47,138 bases of DNA, taken from contig JBCDFV010000031.1 of NCBI GenBank assembly GCA_039177555.1, positions 1 through 47,138 on the forward strand. Direction: 5' to 3'. Origin of the DNA: JANQGH01 sp039177555. GTDB lineage: Bacteria > Pseudomonadota > Alphaproteobacteria > DSM-16000 > Inquilinaceae. The first letter of the stretch is position 1; every line of letters begins with the position of its first letter. The position numbers were made by a program, and so were the translations under genes. This document shows, one piece after another, positions 46,472-47,138 of this stretch. Under the pieces are notes generated by a model. It did no database searches. It saw only the letters and a program-made list of their open reading frames with translations, and was not told where the DNA came from.

Positions 46472-47138
46472 TTAGGCGGCGACGCTCGCGGCCTTAGCGC
46501 GCAGGCCCAGCGCCGCGCACACCGCCAAGGTCAGTTCGGCGCGGTTGAGCGTGTAAAAATGGAACGCGTCGACGCCATGCCGGCGCAGATCCAGACACTG
46601 TTCGGCGGCCACCGCAACGGCCTGCTGCTGGCGCGCCTCCGGATCGTCGTCGAGCCCGTCGAACAGCGCGTGCATGCGCGCCGGAACGCTGGCGCCGCAC
46701 ATCTCGGCGAACGTCTGGGCGCGCGCGAAGTTGCTGATCGGCAGGATGCCCGGCACCAGGGGCACGGTGATGCCCGCCGCCGCGACCCGATCGCGAAACC
46801 GCAGAAAGACGGTGTTGTTGAAGAAGAACTGGGTGATTGCCCGATCGGCGCCGGCATCCACCTTGCGCTTTAAATTCTCCAGGTCGGCCGCCGTGCTGAT
46901 CGCCGCGGGATGCACCTCCGGATAGGCGGCGACGCTGATTTCAAAGTCAGCGACCCGCTTCAGGCCCGCGACCAGATCGGCGGCATAGGCATAGCCGTCG
47001 GGGCGGGGCTGATAGGCGGCGTCCGTGTCGGGCAGGTCGCCGCGCAGGGCGACAAGGTGGCGCACGCCCATGTCCCAATACCGGCGCGCGATCGCGTCGA
47101 TCCGGTCGCGCGGCGCGCCGACGCAGGTCAGATGGCCC
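46472..47138 (-). CDS. metF: Methylenetetrahydrofolate reductase MetF (5' end outside window)
   Basis: The last 222 residues of a flavoprotein of about 290-300 residues that reduces methylene-THF to methyl-THF. Diagnostic blocks are HLTCVGAPRDRIDAIARRY (part of the folate-binding region), GVRHLVALRGDLPDTDAAYQ, FEISVAAYPEVHPAA, DAGADRAITQFFFNNTVFLR and ITVPLVPGILPISNFAR. The C-terminus DAFHFYTLNRAELTLAVCAA is typical. The start is beyond the right edge. metH follows after 39 bp, so folate-dependent methionine synthesis is one operon. Confidence 0.97.
   Translation of the reverse strand, partial: GHLTCVGAPRDRIDAIARRYWDMGVRHLVALRGDLPDTDAAYQPRPDGYAYAADLVAGLKRVADFEISVAAYPEVHPAAISTAADLENLKRKVDAGADRAITQFFFNNTVFLRFRDRVAAAGITVPLVPGILPISNFARAQTFAEMCGASVPARMHALFDGLDDDPEARQQQAVAVAAEQCLDLRRHGVDAFHFYTLNRAELTLAVCAALGLRAKAASVAA

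Noticed and set aside
45536..46873. 445-codon plus-strand frame spanning metH and metF
   Set aside because: Crosses two well-supported minus-strand genes and shows no family motif.
1..47138. tRNA, rRNA, CRISPR, IS element, phage or integrase
   Set aside because: None recognised: no cloverleaf-like sequences, regular repeat-spacer arrays, transposase motifs or terminal inverted repeats were seen by eye.

Overview
The window is GC-rich, densely coded chromosomal DNA. Gene content and protein style suggest an alphaproteobacterium, perhaps of a Rhodospirillales-like lineage: several DUF1127 mini-proteins, a DUF6065 protein, EgtB/EgtD, a MHS-type MFS carrier, a PcrA-type helicase and a metF-metH pair. 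This placement is inference. I see no rRNA, tRNA, CRISPR array, insertion sequence or phage gene. The window starts inside one gene and ends inside metF.

Layout. 1-2445: the tail of an unidentified gene (probably a binding protein), two branched-chain amino-acid-type ABC permeases and a GAF protein. 2442-3201: an amidohydrolase pseudogene that has lost its middle. 3442-4600: a small ORF and a DUF6065 protein. 4713-10684: a four-gene cassette of a STAS protein, a nucleobase permease with an ATPase-like C-terminal domain, a periplasmic ligand-binding protein, and a membrane PP2C phosphatase carrying its own RsbW-like kinase domain. 10714-17632: a glutamine-synthetase-like ligase, DUF2269, DUF5996 and DUF1127 proteins, then a minus-strand group of YCII protein, ECF42-type sigma factor, VOC and TfoX proteins, and a LysR regulator. 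17780-20873: ergothioneine genes egtB-egtD and a methyltransferase. 21060-22309: an ArsR / AHSA1 / VOC operon. 22313-27508: MFS carrier, SDR, PLP decarboxylase, serine hydrolase and a DUF1127 protein. 27753-32252: racemase-like protein, msrB-msrA, LD-carboxypeptidase and aminopeptidase P. 32590-36956: two tandem DUF1127 genes, an L11 methyltransferase and a DUF1800-DUF1501 pair. 36970-47138: UvrD/PcrA helicase, double GNAT, ClC channel, pentapeptide protein, metH and metF.

The best candidate for an undescribed system is the 4713-10684 cassette. It holds the parts of a phosphatase/kinase/STAS partner switch, but no sigma factor lies next to it. The possible output is instead a transporter whose cytoplasmic tail looks like a degenerate kinase domain. 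The input appears to be a periplasmic binding protein translationally coupled to a TorS-like membrane sensor. Other items worth a look are a close match to an ECF42-type promoter in front of the YCII-sigma operon, a cluster of TTTCGA motifs in front of the arsR operon, strong dyads next to the DUF1127 and GNAT genes, and a racemase-family protein lacking both catalytic cysteines.
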